Notes: generated by a model from the sequence alone, not told the origin. A stretch of DNA of 64,000 bases from Actinacidiphila guanduensis (GCF_900103985.1 NZ_FNIE01000001.1:124001-188000), one strand, 5' to 3'; shown: positions 42,757 through 51,048, numbered from the stretch's first letter. Numbers and translations: made by a program.

Positions 42757-44406
42757 ATGGCCGAGAACGGGGTGGGCCCCCTCGAACGCGGCCTCGCCGT
42801 CCTCACGGAACTCGCGCACACCCCCGAGGGGCGGATGCGGGCCGGCGACCTCGCCCGCCGTACGGGCCTCGCCCGCTCCCCTGTCGACCGCATCGCCACC
42901 ACTCTGGAACGCCTCGGCTACCTCCGCGTCGAGGACCGCGAACTCGTCCTCGCCCCGCGGCTGATGGAGCTGGGCGCCGCCTACCTGCGCGGCAGCGCCG
43001 TGGCCGGCCCGCTCGCCCCGCTCGCCGAGCGGCTGGCCGACACGCTCGACGAGTCCGTCTCCCTCGCGGTCCCCGACGGCGACGCGGTCCGCTTCGTCGT
43101 CCAGACGGTCCGCCGCCGCGCCCTGTCCGTGGCGTTCCGGATCGGCGACGCGGTGCCCGCGGAGCGCTCCGCGGCCGGGACGCTCGCCGCGGTGGGCTGG
43201 AGCGAGGCGGACTTCGTCCGGTGGCGGGCGCGCCGGGAAGCCGACCCGGAGGACGCCGGGTTCCCGGCCGTGCCGCGCCCGCGTGGCGGGCGGGGCGACG
43301 AGGCGGAGTTCCGGGCCCGTGTCGCCGAGGCGGCCGCGCGCGGCTGGGCGGTGGACGACCAGCTGGTCGAGCCGGGGCTCATCGCGGTGGCCGTGCCGGT
43401 GACCGACGCGGCGGGCGCGTTCGTGTGCGCGCTCAGCGCGGTGAGCCACACGAGCCGGCACGACACGCCCGGCCTGGTGGCCGTCGCGCTGGAGCCGTTG
43501 CGGCGCGCCGCCCACGAGATGTCGGCCGCCCTGGGCGCCCGGCCGGCCCCGAACCGTAGTCCCGCCGAGCGCCGGGACCCGTCCAAAGCGGCCAAAAGCG
43601 AACTCGGCCCGGAGTACCTGCAGTCGCTCGCCCGCGGCCTCGCGGTTCTGCGCGCGCTCGGCGACACGCCGGGGGGCGGCGCCGGCGGACGGGACGACAC
43701 GCCCGGTGGGATGACGCTGTCGGCCGCCGCCGAGGCCACGGGATTGCCGCGTGCGACCGCCCGCCGCTCCCTGCTCACGCTGGAGCAGCTCGGGTACGTG
43801 GCCGCCCGCGACGGCCGTTTCCGCCTGCTGCCGCGCGTGCTCGACTTGGGCTACCCCCTGCTCTCCGGGCTCACCCTCGGCGAGCTGGCCCAGCCGCACC
43901 TGTCCGCGCTGGCCGCGCGGCTGCACCACTCGGCGTCCATGGCGGTGCTCGACGGCACCGGCATCCGCTACGTGGCGCGGGCGTCGGCGGGCCGCATCAT
44001 GCGCGTGTCGATCTCGGTGGGCACCCGCTTCCCCGCCCACGCCACCTCGATGGGCCGTGTGCTGCTCGCCGGGCTCGCGCCCGAGGAGCGCGCGGCCCGC
44101 CTCGCCGCCGCCGACCTCGCGCCGCTCACCGACCATACGGTCACGGACCCCTCCCACCTCGCCGCGATCCTCGACCGGGTCGCCCGGGACGGATACGCCC
44201 ATGTCACCGAGGAGCTGGAGAACGGCCTGCAGTCCCTCGCGGTCCCGGTCCACGACCGCGACGGCCACGTGGTCGCCGCCGTCAACGTGGCTCTGCACGC
44301 CTCCCCTTCCGAGCCCCCTCCGGCGACCGTCCTGCCCGCCCTCCGCGACACCGCCACCCGCATCACCGCGGACACCACCGCCTCCTTCACCCCGCCCCCG
44401 GCCTGA
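42757..44406 (+). CDS. Double-length IclR-family regulator (two fused HTH-effector units)
   Basis: A 549-residue protein formed of two complete IclR units. The first has a winged helix at about residues 9-66 (LERGLAVLTELAHTPEGRMRAGDLARRTGLARSPVDRIATTLERLGYL) and an effector domain to about 255. The second repeats this from about 293 (LARGLAVLRALG, then LSAAAEATGLPRATARRSLLTLEQLGYVAARDGRFRLLPRVLDLGYPLL) to 535. Ordinary IclR proteins have one unit of about 250 residues, so fusion gives a built-in dimer. The second unit resembles PcaR/PobR-type aromatic-catabolism regulators. GGGAGG at 42745-42750 supports ATG 42757. Targets are unknown; the muconolactone-like gene is far away. Confidence 0.9.
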   Translation: MAENGVGPLERGLAVLTELAHTPEGRMRAGDLARRTGLARSPVDRIATTLERLGYLRVEDRELVLAPRLMELGAAYLRGSAVAGPLAPLAERLADTLDESVSLAVPDGDAVRFVVQTVRRRALSVAFRIGDAVPAERSAAGTLAAVGWSEADFVRWRARREADPEDAGFPAVPRPRGGRGDEAEFRARVAEAAARGWAVDDQLVEPGLIAVAVPVTDAAGAFVCALSAVSHTSRHDTPGLVAVALEPLRRAAHEMSAALGARPAPNRSPAERRDPSKAAKSELGPEYLQSLARGLAVLRALGDTPGGGAGGRDDTPGGMTLSAAAEATGLPRATARRSLLTLEQLGYVAARDGRFRLLPRVLDLGYPLLSGLTLGELAQPHLSALAARLHHSASMAVLDGTGIRYVARASAGRIMRVSISVGTRFPAHATSMGRVLLAGLAPEERAARLAAADLAPLTDHTVTDPSHLAAILDRVARDGYAHVTEELENGLQSLAVPVHDRDGHVVAAVNVALHASPSEPPPATVLPALRDTATRITADTTASFTPPPA

Positions 44407-44493
44407 CCACCGGGCTGTCCCGGCGAAGGCGGCCCGCGGTGCCGCACGAGCGCCGCGCGGCGGCTCCGTGGCGCGTCTTCTCGCGGGCCGACC

Positions 44494-44513
44494 TATAATG
44501 AACGGGACGTTCA
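44494..44513. promoter_or_regulatory. TetR-gene promoter overlapping its operator
   Basis: A perfect TATAAT -10 (44494-44499) overlaps by one base the inverted repeat TGAACG-GGA-CGTTCA (44499-44513). Repressor bound here would block RNA polymerase. The operator matches the second site at 45183-45203. No good -35 is visible. Confidence 0.7.
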
Positions 44514-44556
44514 GGAATGTGACCCCTTGGGCGCCGGAGCGGGAAGCAGGGGTGCT

Positions 44557-45204
44557 ATGGCGAGCGGGAGCGCTGCGGGGGTGCGGGTGGGGCGGCCGCG
44601 CAGCCAGGAGCGGCGGGCGGCGATCCTGGCCGCGGCGGGCGACCTGATGATGGAGGGCGGGCTGAAGGCCGCCACCATGGAGGCGATCGCCGCCCGGGCG
44701 GGCGTCGGCAAGGCCACCCTCTACAAGTGGTGGCCCTCGCGCGGCGCCGTCGCGCTCGAAGGGTTCATGCTGCGGGCGGCCGACTCGTGGACCCTGCCCG
44801 AGGACGTCTCGGCCCAGGAGGGCCTGCGGGTCCTCGCGGTCGCCGCCGTGCGGCTGTTCACCCGCACCCCGGCCGGGCCGCTGATGCGGGCCCTGGCCGC
44901 CGACGCCCAGTCCGACCCGGAGATCGCCCAGGCGCTGCGCGAGCAGTGGATGAGCCCGCGCCGGGCCGTGGCCGCCGAGGTGCTGCGCCAGGGCATGGCC
45001 AGCGGCGAACTGCGGGCCGACCTCGATGTCGAGGCGACCCTGGACCTGGTCTTCGCGCCCGTCTACTACCGGCTGCTCTTCAGCCACGAGCCGCTCGACG
45101 AGAGCTTCGCCGAGGCGTGCGTGGCGCAGGTCATGACCGGCGTGGCCGCCCCCGGGAACAACCCGGCGCCGCCGCATGCTCATACTGAACGCAATGTTCA
45201 GTAA
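44557..45204 (+). CDS. TetR-family repressor of the downstream MFS gene
   Basis: A 215-residue TetR regulator. The helix-turn-helix is at about residues 15-60: RRAAILAAAGDLMMEGGLKAATMEAIAARAGVGKATLYKWWPSRGAVAL, with the YKWWPSR variant typical of one actinobacterial branch. The remainder is the helical ligand domain. Matching palindromes sit on its own promoter (44499-44513) and across its stop codon (45183-45203) just upstream of the MFS gene, so it probably represses itself and the transporter. ATG 44557. The last residues HTERNVQ are encoded inside the second operator. A drug-like effector is expected. Confidence 0.92.
   Translation: MASGSAAGVRVGRPRSQERRAAILAAAGDLMMEGGLKAATMEAIAARAGVGKATLYKWWPSRGAVALEGFMLRAADSWTLPEDVSAQEGLRVLAVAAVRLFTRTPAGPLMRALAADAQSDPEIAQALREQWMSPRRAVAAEVLRQGMASGELRADLDVEATLDLVFAPVYYRLLFSHEPLDESFAEACVAQVMTGVAAPGNNPAPPHAHTERNVQ
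45183..45203. promoter_or_regulatory. TetR operator at the tetR-MFS junction
   Basis: TACTGAAC (45183-45190) and GTTCAGTA (45196-45203) are perfect 8-bp arms around a 5-bp centre. The core shares TGAACG-N4-GTTCA with the site upstream of the TetR gene. It overlaps the TetR stop codon and lies 20 bp before the MFS start at 45224. Confidence 0.75.
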
Positions 45205-45223
45205 CCCGAGGCACGGAGACCCG

Positions 45224-46507
45224 ATGACACGGCAGACCGCTCCCGGCGCCGCCCCCTCCGACCAGCCGGAAGCCGATGCCCCCGACGGCGGTCCGGGCGG
45301 TGCCCGGCAGGCGGACGTCCCCCAGCCACCCGCCCGCGCCCTGCGCTGGGTGATCCTCACCCTCGCCTTCGCGTGCGGCGCGAGCGTGGCGAACCTCTAC
45401 TACGCCCAGCCCCTGCTCGGCCTGCTCAGCCGCAGCTTCGGGGTCAGCCAGAGCACCTCCACGATCGTCGTCACCGCCACCCAGATCGGCTACGCCCTGG
45501 GCCTGGCCTTCCTGCTCCCGCTCGGCGACCTCCTGGAGAACCGCCGGCTCGCCTCGCGCACTCTGCTGCTGACCGCGGCCGCGCTCGCCGTCGCCGCCTT
45601 GTCCCCCGACTTCTGGGTGTTCCTGGCCGTCTCGGCGCTGATAGGCATCACCTCGGTCGTCGCCCAGATCCTCATCCCGCTCGCCGCGCACCTGGCGCCG
45701 GCCGAGTCCCGCGGCCGGCTGGTCGGCCAGGTGATGAGCGGACTGCTGCTGGGCATCATGCTGGCGCGGTCGGTGGCGAGTTTCGCCGCCGCGGCCTGGG
45801 GCTGGCGCAGCATCTACGCGATCTCCGCCGTCGTCATGCTGCTCACCTCGCTGGCACTGCTGCGGATGCTGCCGGTGCGGCAGCCGCAGCACACCGCGCG
45901 CTACTCCTCGCTGCTCGCCTCGGTCGGCCGGCTGGCCCGCACCGAGCCGGTGCTGATCCGGCGCGCCCTGACCCAGGCCGCGATGTTCGGCGCCTTCACC
46001 GCCTACTGGACCGCGGTGCCCTACGAGTTGGTCGACCGGCACCACATGTCGCAGACCGGCGTGGCCGTCTTCGCGCTCGTGGGTGCCGCGGGCGCGGCCG
46101 CCGCTCCGGTGGCCGGGCGGCTCGGCGACCTCGGGCACGGCAAGGCGGCCCGCGCGGCCGCGCTCTGCGTCGGCCTGGTCGCGATCCTGGTCGCGGGCAC
46201 CGGCATCGGCAACGTGCTGGTGCTCGCGCTCGGCGGTGTGCTGCTGGACTTCGCCGTCCAGGGCCACCAAGTGCTCAGCCAGCGCGACATCTACGCCCTG
46301 CGGCCCGAGGCGCGTGCCCGCGTCAACTCCGTCTACATGACGAGCGTGTTCCTGGGCGGCGCGGCCTCCTCGGCGGCCACCGGCAGTGTCCGCGCCGCCT
46401 GGGGCTGGACGGGCACGATGGTGATGGCCGCGGCCCTGGTGGCGGTGGCCCTCACCCTGTGGGCGGTCGAGCTGCCGGGCAAGGGGCTGAGCCGGGCGGC
46501 GGATTGA
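45224..46507 (+). CDS. MFS efflux-type transporter
   Basis: A 427-residue major-facilitator protein with about 12 hydrophobic helices. The loop between helices 2 and 3 is LPLGDLLENRRLASRTLL, and the helix 1-3 pattern ASVANLYYAQPLLGLLSRSFGVSQSTSTIVVTATQIGYALG is typical of proton-coupled drug-efflux (YnfM/AraJ-like) proteins. The N-terminal 40 residues are a hydrophilic cytosolic tail. ATG 45224 (MTRQTAPG) follows GGAGAC; an in-frame ATG at 45176 would overlap the operator. Placed 20 bp after the TetR operator, it is the probable regulated target. Substrate unknown. Confidence 0.9.
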   Translation: MTRQTAPGAAPSDQPEADAPDGGPGGARQADVPQPPARALRWVILTLAFACGASVANLYYAQPLLGLLSRSFGVSQSTSTIVVTATQIGYALGLAFLLPLGDLLENRRLASRTLLLTAAALAVAALSPDFWVFLAVSALIGITSVVAQILIPLAAHLAPAESRGRLVGQVMSGLLLGIMLARSVASFAAAAWGWRSIYAISAVVMLLTSLALLRMLPVRQPQHTARYSSLLASVGRLARTEPVLIRRALTQAAMFGAFTAYWTAVPYELVDRHHMSQTGVAVFALVGAAGAAAAPVAGRLGDLGHGKAARAAALCVGLVAILVAGTGIGNVLVLALGGVLLDFAVQGHQVLSQRDIYALRPEARARVNSVYMTSVFLGGAASSAATGSVRAAWGWTGTMVMAAALVAVALTLWAVELPGKGLSRAAD

Positions 46508-46516
46508 CGCCGGTCC

Positions 46517-46558
46517 CGCGGGCGGCGGTCCACCGCCGGGGTCGAGGGTCCGCCCGCG
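46517..46558. terminator. Hairpin between convergent MFS and TolB-like genes
   Basis: CGCGGGCGG (46517-46525) pairs with CCGCCCGCG (46550-46558). A small GGCGG/CCGCC hairpin sits inside. It lies just after the MFS stop and 52 bp before the end of the convergent gene. Confidence 0.5.
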
Positions 46559-46609
46559 CGCCCCGACTCGCCCCCCCCGGAAGGCGGTTCGGCCGGCTCC
46601 GCCCGCGGC

Positions 46610-47536
46610 CTACTCGCCCACCGGGTACTCCACATACGCGAAGTGCCTGCTGTCCGGGGCCCAGCTGTTGACGTTCAGGCTGCCCTGGCCGCCGAAGAGG
46701 GCGAGCACGTCGCGGTGGCCGCCGCCTTCGGGCGTGGTGAGCCGCAGGAGGACGTCGCGGTCGGCGGGGTGGCCCTGCGTGCCGGGCGGGAAGCTGACGT
46801 AGAGGACGTGGCGGCCGTCCGGCGACAGGTGCGGGAACCAGTTGACCCGCTCGTCAAAGGTGACCTGGGTCAGCCCGCTGCCGTCCGGCCGCATCCGGAA
46901 CAGCTGGGCGTGGCCCGGGGTGGCGGCGCCGTGCTCGGAGTTGAACCAGATCCACTCGCCGTCCGGGCTGAACTCGGGCCCGTCGGCGGGGGCCGGGCTG
47001 TCGGTGAGGCGGGTGTCGGGGCCGCCGGCCGCGGGGAGGGTGAAGACGTTGCGGTAGCCCCACTCGTCGCCGTTCCACGGCTCCACACCGACGTAGGCGA
47101 GGGTGGCGCCGTCCGGCGAGACGCCGTGCAGGAAGTGCCGGAAGGGCCCGGGCCGGCGGGTGTTGGTGACGCGCCGGGCCGGGCCGCCGGCGAACGGCAC
47201 GGCGTGGATGTGGCCGTCGCCCGCCGACAGGTAGAGAGTGGCGCCGTCCGGGGAGAGCACGTGGTCGTTGTTGGCGTCGGTGATCCCGCCGGTGTCGATC
47301 GGTTCGGGGCCGCGGCCGTCGCCCGGGGAGGCGTCGGCGGGGATGCGGAAGAGCAACCCGTCGTGGTTGTAGACCAGCCAGCGCCCGTCCGGTGACCAGT
47401 TGGGCGCCTCCAGCGCGCTGCCGGAGGTCTCGTGCACGAGCCGGGGCGTGCCGCCGTCGATGTCCGCCACCATCAGACGGGCCCGCTGGCCGGGGGCGAG
47501 CGGTCGGATGGCGGTGCCCTTCGCAGTGATCGTCAC
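46610..47536 (-). CDS. TolB-like WD40/PD40 beta-propeller protein
   Basis: A 308-residue protein made of TolB-type (PD40) blades. The repeated unit SPDGxxLxY/F is visible several times: WSPDGRWLVYNHDG, LSPDGATLYLSAGDGHI, VSPDGATLAYVGVE, FSPDGEWIWFNSEHG, LSPDGRHVLYVSFPPG. No signal peptide is seen, so it is probably cytosolic. Such proteins often act as ligand-binding or transport-associated propellers. GTG 47536 begins the frame. It lies upstream of the chitinase gene on the same strand, separated by the chitinase terminator (47593-47626), so the two are separate units. Confidence 0.85.
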   Translation of the reverse strand: MTITAKGTAIRPLAPGQRARLMVADIDGGTPRLVHETSGSALEAPNWSPDGRWLVYNHDGLLFRIPADASPGDGRGPEPIDTGGITDANNDHVLSPDGATLYLSAGDGHIHAVPFAGGPARRVTNTRRPGPFRHFLHGVSPDGATLAYVGVEPWNGDEWGYRNVFTLPAAGGPDTRLTDSPAPADGPEFSPDGEWIWFNSEHGAATPGHAQLFRMRPDGSGLTQVTFDERVNWFPHLSPDGRHVLYVSFPPGTQGHPADRDVLLRLTTPEGGGHRDVLALFGGQGSLNVNSWAPDSRHFAYVEYPVGE

Positions 47537-47592
47537 CAGCGCAGCCTAAGTCGTGAGGAGGCCGCGGACCAGGGGCGATCCCGACGTATGCG

Positions 47593-47626
47593 GCGGCGCC
47601 CCGCCCCTGCCCGGACGGGGCGCCGC
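47593..47626 (-). terminator. Terminator after the chitinase gene
   Basis: GCGGCGCCCCG (47593-47603) pairs perfectly with CGGGGCGCCGC (47616-47626), 12-nt loop, 12 bp past the chitinase stop on the minus strand. Confidence 0.75.
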
Positions 47627-47637
47627 ACGCGGGCCGT

Positions 47638-48717
47638 TCAGCAGGACAGGTTCCCGCCCGGGCTGACGCCCAGGATGGCCGCGTAGCTCTCGTACTTGTT
47701 GACGCGGTCCTGGACTTCGGCGGGGTTGCCGCCGTTGCACTCGATGCTGCCGTTGATGCTGCGGATGGTCTCGCCGAAGCCGGCACCGTTGACCATCGCG
47801 TTGTGCGGGGTCATCGTGCCGGGGCCGGTCTGGGTGTTCCAGTACCACAGGCCGGTCTTCCAGGAGATCGCCGGATCGGTCTCCACCAGGCCCGGGTTGT
47901 CCAGCAGGTCCACGCCGAGGGAGTCGCCGGCCGCCTTGTAGTTGAAGTTCCAGCTCAGCTGCATCGGGCCGCGCCCGTAGTACGAGTAGGTGCCCGCCGG
48001 GCACCCGTACGGCTCGGCCGCGCAGTAGTTGCCCGACTTGTCGATCTCGGTCACGTAGACCAGACCCCCCGTCTCGTGGCTGACGTTCGCCAGGAACGCC
48101 GCCGCCTCCTGCTTCTTCACCGTGTCGCTGCCCGTGGTGGCGAAAGCCGGGTAGGCACTCAGCGCCGCGGTCAGGCCGCTGTAGGTGTAGAAGGAGTTCC
48201 GGCTCGGGAACATCTGGTCGAACTGCGCCTCACTCACGACGAACCCGCCGCTCGGGTTCGTGCCGCCCGTGCCGCCGCCGGAGCCGGAGCAGGTGTAGGG
48301 GCTCCAGTACCAGGTGCTGATGGTCGGGTCGTAGCCGGGATTGTCGTGCGTGGCGATGTACAGCAGTCCGTTGGTGTAGGTGACGACGTCGCCGGTGACG
48401 TACGAGCGGCCGGCCACCCACGACGGGTAGGAGCAGCCGCTGCCACCGGTGGTGCCGCCGCTGCCGCCGCCGGAGCCGCAGGCGCCGGAGTCGGCCCAGA
48501 CGTCGGCGGCGCCGGGCGTCTCGCCCTCGGTCCACCACTTCGCCGTCCAGTTGTGCCCGTTGTAGGAGGCGCTCTGGCCGCCGGTGTAGACGGAGGACGC
48601 GTTCCAGGCCGCCGCGCAGTCCGCCGCCGAGGCGGTGGACGACAGGGGGACGAGGACCGCGAGCCCGACGGCGACGGCGAGCGCGGTGAGGAAGGCGATC
48701 AAGCGCTGTCTCGACAC
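47638..48717 (-). CDS. Secreted family GH19 chitinase with two chitin-binding modules
   Basis: Endo-acting chitinase that hydrolyses beta-1,4-GlcNAc polymers outside the cell. The 359 residues comprise a signal peptide (about 1-32), a CBM5/12 chitin-binding module (about 33-80, with WNASSVYTGGQSASYNGHNWTAKWW), a second one (about 95-143), and a GH19 catalytic domain (about 158-359). Catalytic Glu215 (SHETGG) and Glu224 (VTEIDKSGNYC) are 9 residues apart, as in barley and Streptomyces GH19 enzymes, and YYGRGPMQLSWNFNY is the substrate-cleft motif. GTG 48717 follows AAGGAG. The promoter repeats (48773-48801) suggest induction by chitin and glucose repression. Confidence 0.97.
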   Translation of the reverse strand: MSRQRLIAFLTALAVAVGLAVLVPLSSTASAADCAAAWNASSVYTGGQSASYNGHNWTAKWWTEGETPGAADVWADSGACGSGGGSGGTTGGSGCSYPSWVAGRSYVTGDVVTYTNGLLYIATHDNPGYDPTISTWYWSPYTCSGSGGGTGGTNPSGGFVVSEAQFDQMFPSRNSFYTYSGLTAALSAYPAFATTGSDTVKKQEAAAFLANVSHETGGLVYVTEIDKSGNYCAAEPYGCPAGTYSYYGRGPMQLSWNFNYKAAGDSLGVDLLDNPGLVETDPAISWKTGLWYWNTQTGPGTMTPHNAMVNGAGFGETIRSINGSIECNGGNPAEVQDRVNKYESYAAILGVSPGGNLSC

Positions 48718-48772
48718 AGGCCACTCCTTGTGGGGGGTGGGAGAAGTGGGATCGGGAGTGCAGCCGATCATA

Positions 48773-48801
48773 TTGGTCTGAACCTGTCAAGGTCTATACC
48801 A
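48773..48801 (-). promoter_or_regulatory. Chitinase-type paired direct repeats over the -35 element
   Basis: On the minus strand TGGTATAGACCT (48801-48790) and AGGTTCAGACCA (48785-48774) form a pair of 12-bp direct repeats of the type known from Streptomyces chitinase promoters, with start-to-start spacing of 16 bp. TTGACA (48790-48785) lies between and overlaps them. In S. coelicolor, DasR and other factors act on such regions. Confidence 0.7.
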
Positions 48802-48926
48802 ATACCGGCCAGTGCGGATGCCGCGGCGCACCGGGGGTACCCGACGAAGGAGAACGAAGCGCCGGGCGGTGCGCACCGCACCGGACCCGGCACAGCAAGG
48901 CACAGCACCTGGCAAGGAGGGCGACC

Positions 48927-49493
48927 ATGGCACAAGGCGACCTGGCCGGACGGAGCGTTCTGGCGATGGTGACCAATTACGGGGTCGAGCAGGACGAGCT
49001 GGTGGTCCCCGTCGAGCACCTGCGGCGCAACGGGGCCACCGTGGACATCGCGGCGGTCTCCGGCGAGCCGGTGGTCACGCTCGTCGGCGACAAGGACCCC
49101 GGCGAGAAGGTGCAGCCCACCACGACCCTGGACCAGGTGGACACCTCCACCTACGACCTGCTGCTGGTGCCCGGCGGCACCCTGAACGCGGACACGCTGC
49201 GGCAGAACCCGATCGCGGTGGAGAACGTGCAGGCGTTCGCGAACTCCGGGCGGCCGGTGGCGGCGATCTGCCACGGCCCGTGGGCGCTCGTGGAGGCCGA
49301 CGCGGTGCGCGGCAAGACGCTCACCTCGTACCCCTCGCTGCGCACGGACGTGCGCAACGCGGGCGGCAACTGGGTGGACGAGCCCGTGGTCGCCGACTCC
49401 GGCAACGGCTGGACGCTGATCACCTCGCGCACCCCGAAGGACCTCGACGACTTCCTGCGGGAGACCGAGGCGGCGCTCACCACCTCACCGTGA
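48927..49493 (+). CDS. DJ-1/PfpI-family protein (YfkM/Hsp31-like)
   Basis: A 188-residue class-I glutamine-amidotransferase-like protein of the DJ-1/PfpI family. The nucleophile elbow is AICHGPW (Cys115), with the flanking VPGGTLNADTLRQN and an Asp/Glu-containing loop (GVEQDEL) for the oxyanion or Cys activation. These proteins act as deglycases, glyoxalases or proteases in stress. AGGAGG at 48915-48920 supports ATG 48927. It is monocistronic and divergent from the chitinase, with a very strong terminator after it. Substrate not defined. Confidence 0.93.
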   Translation: MAQGDLAGRSVLAMVTNYGVEQDELVVPVEHLRRNGATVDIAAVSGEPVVTLVGDKDPGEKVQPTTTLDQVDTSTYDLLLVPGGTLNADTLRQNPIAVENVQAFANSGRPVAAICHGPWALVEADAVRGKTLTSYPSLRTDVRNAGGNWVDEPVVADSGNGWTLITSRTPKDLDDFLRETEAALTTSP

Positions 49494-49531
49494 GCAGCGG
49501 CGCGGGAACGCTCCTCGTCCCGCGGTAGAAG

Positions 49532-49578
49532 CGCGCGGACCCCGTGCGGCGGCGTGGCCGTCGCACGGGGTCCGCGCG
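49532..49578. terminator. 17-bp-stem terminator after the DJ-1/PfpI gene
   Basis: CGCGCGGACCCCGTGCG (49532-49548) pairs perfectly with CGCACGGGGTCCGCGCG (49562-49578), 13-nt loop, between the convergent DJ-1/PfpI gene and the small gene ending at 49603. Confidence 0.9.
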
Positions 49579-49602
49579 TGAAGGGCTGAGGCTGCCGGCC
49601 GG

Positions 49603-49773
49603 CTACTCCTCGCGCTCGAACTCGGCGTCGGCCCGCTGGACGTCCAGGTCCTTCTGGGCCGTCTCATACACCTCGTGCACCAGTTCCCTGACCTCCATGT
49701 CCCCCGAGGGGTCCCCGGAGGCGCCGTGGATCCTCCTGATGCGCTCCACCCAGATCTCGGTCGTCTCGGCCAT
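49603..49773 (-). CDS. Small acidic protein of 56 residues
   Basis: A short open frame from ATG 49773 to TAG 49603, too short for many gene finders. It is acidic and probably helical: MAETTEIWVERIRRIHG, then SGDMEVRELVHEVYETAQKDL and DAEFEREE at the end. Codon use is normal for the window (GC3 high), and it is bounded by a strong terminator downstream. I do not recognise a family. It may be a small antisigma-like or structural protein. The upstream 112 bp lead to the GlxA-type regulator. Confidence 0.6.
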   Translation of the reverse strand: MAETTEIWVERIRRIHGASGDPSGDMEVRELVHEVYETAQKDLDVQRADAEFEREE

Positions 49774-49885
49774 GGCACGCTCCCAGTCGCGGCGGGAGGC
49801 CGCCGGGGCCCGTCCTCATGCCAGTGGCGGACCAGCCGCGCCGCGAACGGTGCGGCCGCATCTGCCGACGGCCTCACCTGCCAGG

Positions 49886-50851
49886 TTACGCCGCGTCCGG
49901 CCCGGACGCCGCGCCGCGGAAGGCGGCCCGGTACGCCTGCGGGGTGGTGCCGGCGACGCGGCGGAAGCGCTCGCGGAAGGCGGTGGGCGACCCGAAGCCG
50001 GCCTGCCGGGCGATCCGCTCCACCGAGTGGTCGCTGTTCTCCAGCAGGTACTGGGCCCGCCGGACCCGGGCCCGGAGCAGCCACTGCAGCGGCGTGGTGC
50101 CGGTCTGCTCGCGGAAGCGGCGGCTGAAGGTGCGCCCGCTGGTCCCGTAGCGGGCCGCCATGTCGGCGAGCGTCAGGTCCTGCGCGAGGTTGTCGTCGAT
50201 CCACTCCAGCACCGGCTGGAGCGCCGAGCCCTGCGGCACCGGCGGCTGCCGGTGGACGATGAACTGGGCCTGGCCGCCCTCGCGTTCCAGTGGCATCACC
50301 GACATGCGGGCGCAGTCGGCGGCGACCGCGGAGCCGTAGTCGCGGCGGACCATGTGCAGGCACAGGTCGAGCCCGGCGGCCGCGCCGGCCGAGGTGAGGA
50401 TCTGGCCGTTGTCGACGTAGAGGACGTCGGGCCGCACGTCGACCAGGGGGTGGCGGCGGGCGAGTTCCTCGGCGGCGGCCCAGTGCGTGGTGGCCCGCAG
50501 CCCGTCGAGCAGCCCGGCGGCGGCCAGGATGAAGGCGCCCGAGCAGACCGAGGCGATCCGGGTGCCGGCCGCGGCCGCCGCCCGCAGCGCCTCCAGCGCC
50601 TCGGCGGGCGGCGGCGGGGCGGACTCGGCGCAGCCGGGCACGACGACGGTGTCGGCGTCGGCGAGCCCTTCCAGGCCCCAGGGCGCGCGGACCGCGAAGG
50701 TCTCGCCGGCCGCCTCGGAGCCCGGCGAGCAGACCCGCAGCCGGTAGCCGGGCCTGCCGTCCGGCAGCCGGGTGCGGCCGAAGACGTCGACGGGCGCGGC
50801 GAGGTCGAGGGGCACGACGTGGTCGAGGGCGAGGACGGCGACGGTGTGCAC
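49886..50851 (-). CDS. GlxA-family regulator (DJ-1/PfpI domain plus AraC helix-turn-helix)
   Basis: A 321-residue regulator with an N-terminal DJ-1/PfpI-like sensor domain (residues about 1-170; nucleophile-elbow-like VCSGAF is present) and a C-terminal AraC DNA-binding domain (about 215-310; LTLADMAARYGTSGRTFSRRFREQTGTTPLQWLLRARVRRAQYLLENSDHSVERIARQAGFGSPTAFRERFRRVAGTTPQAYRAAF). GlxA regulators control catabolism of arginine, carnitine, taurine-like compounds and other regulons. GTG 50851 (VHTVAVLALDHVVPLDLAAPVDVFG) is the natural start; the in-frame start at 50905 adds 18 residues. A TATTCT -10 (50867-50862) lies 10 bp upstream. Targets unknown. Confidence 0.9.
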   Translation of the reverse strand: MHTVAVLALDHVVPLDLAAPVDVFGRTRLPDGRPGYRLRVCSPGSEAAGETFAVRAPWGLEGLADADTVVVPGCAESAPPPPAEALEALRAAAAAGTRIASVCSGAFILAAAGLLDGLRATTHWAAAEELARRHPLVDVRPDVLYVDNGQILTSAGAAAGLDLCLHMVRRDYGSAVAADCARMSVMPLEREGGQAQFIVHRQPPVPQGSALQPVLEWIDDNLAQDLTLADMAARYGTSGRTFSRRFREQTGTTPLQWLLRARVRRAQYLLENSDHSVERIARQAGFGSPTAFRERFRRVAGTTPQAYRAAFRGAASGPDAA

Positions 50852-51048
50852 GAAGTGGAGAATAGCCCGTGTTCGCGCCAGCCCCGTATGGGGGCCCGAC
50901 AGCACCCGCTCTCACAGACGACCAGGTCAGGGGCGTTGGCGAGAATCCGTTGGAGGTTGGCATCAATGCGCATGAGGGCGGCCGCGGAGGTGGGTCTAAC
51001 GTGAACGGCGATCACCCGGCCGTCCGTACGAAAGACCCGCACCCTGCG

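Noticed and set aside
42475..45360. 961-codon minus-strand frame across IclR and TetR genes
   Set aside because: It crosses two clear plus-strand genes and shows only low-complexity composition, no domains and no ribosome site.
50852..51048. Possible coding fragment on the minus strand (ALMRIDANLQRILANAPDL)
   Set aside because: It looks protein-like over about 20 residues, but there is no start, no domain, and it overlaps the GlxA promoter.
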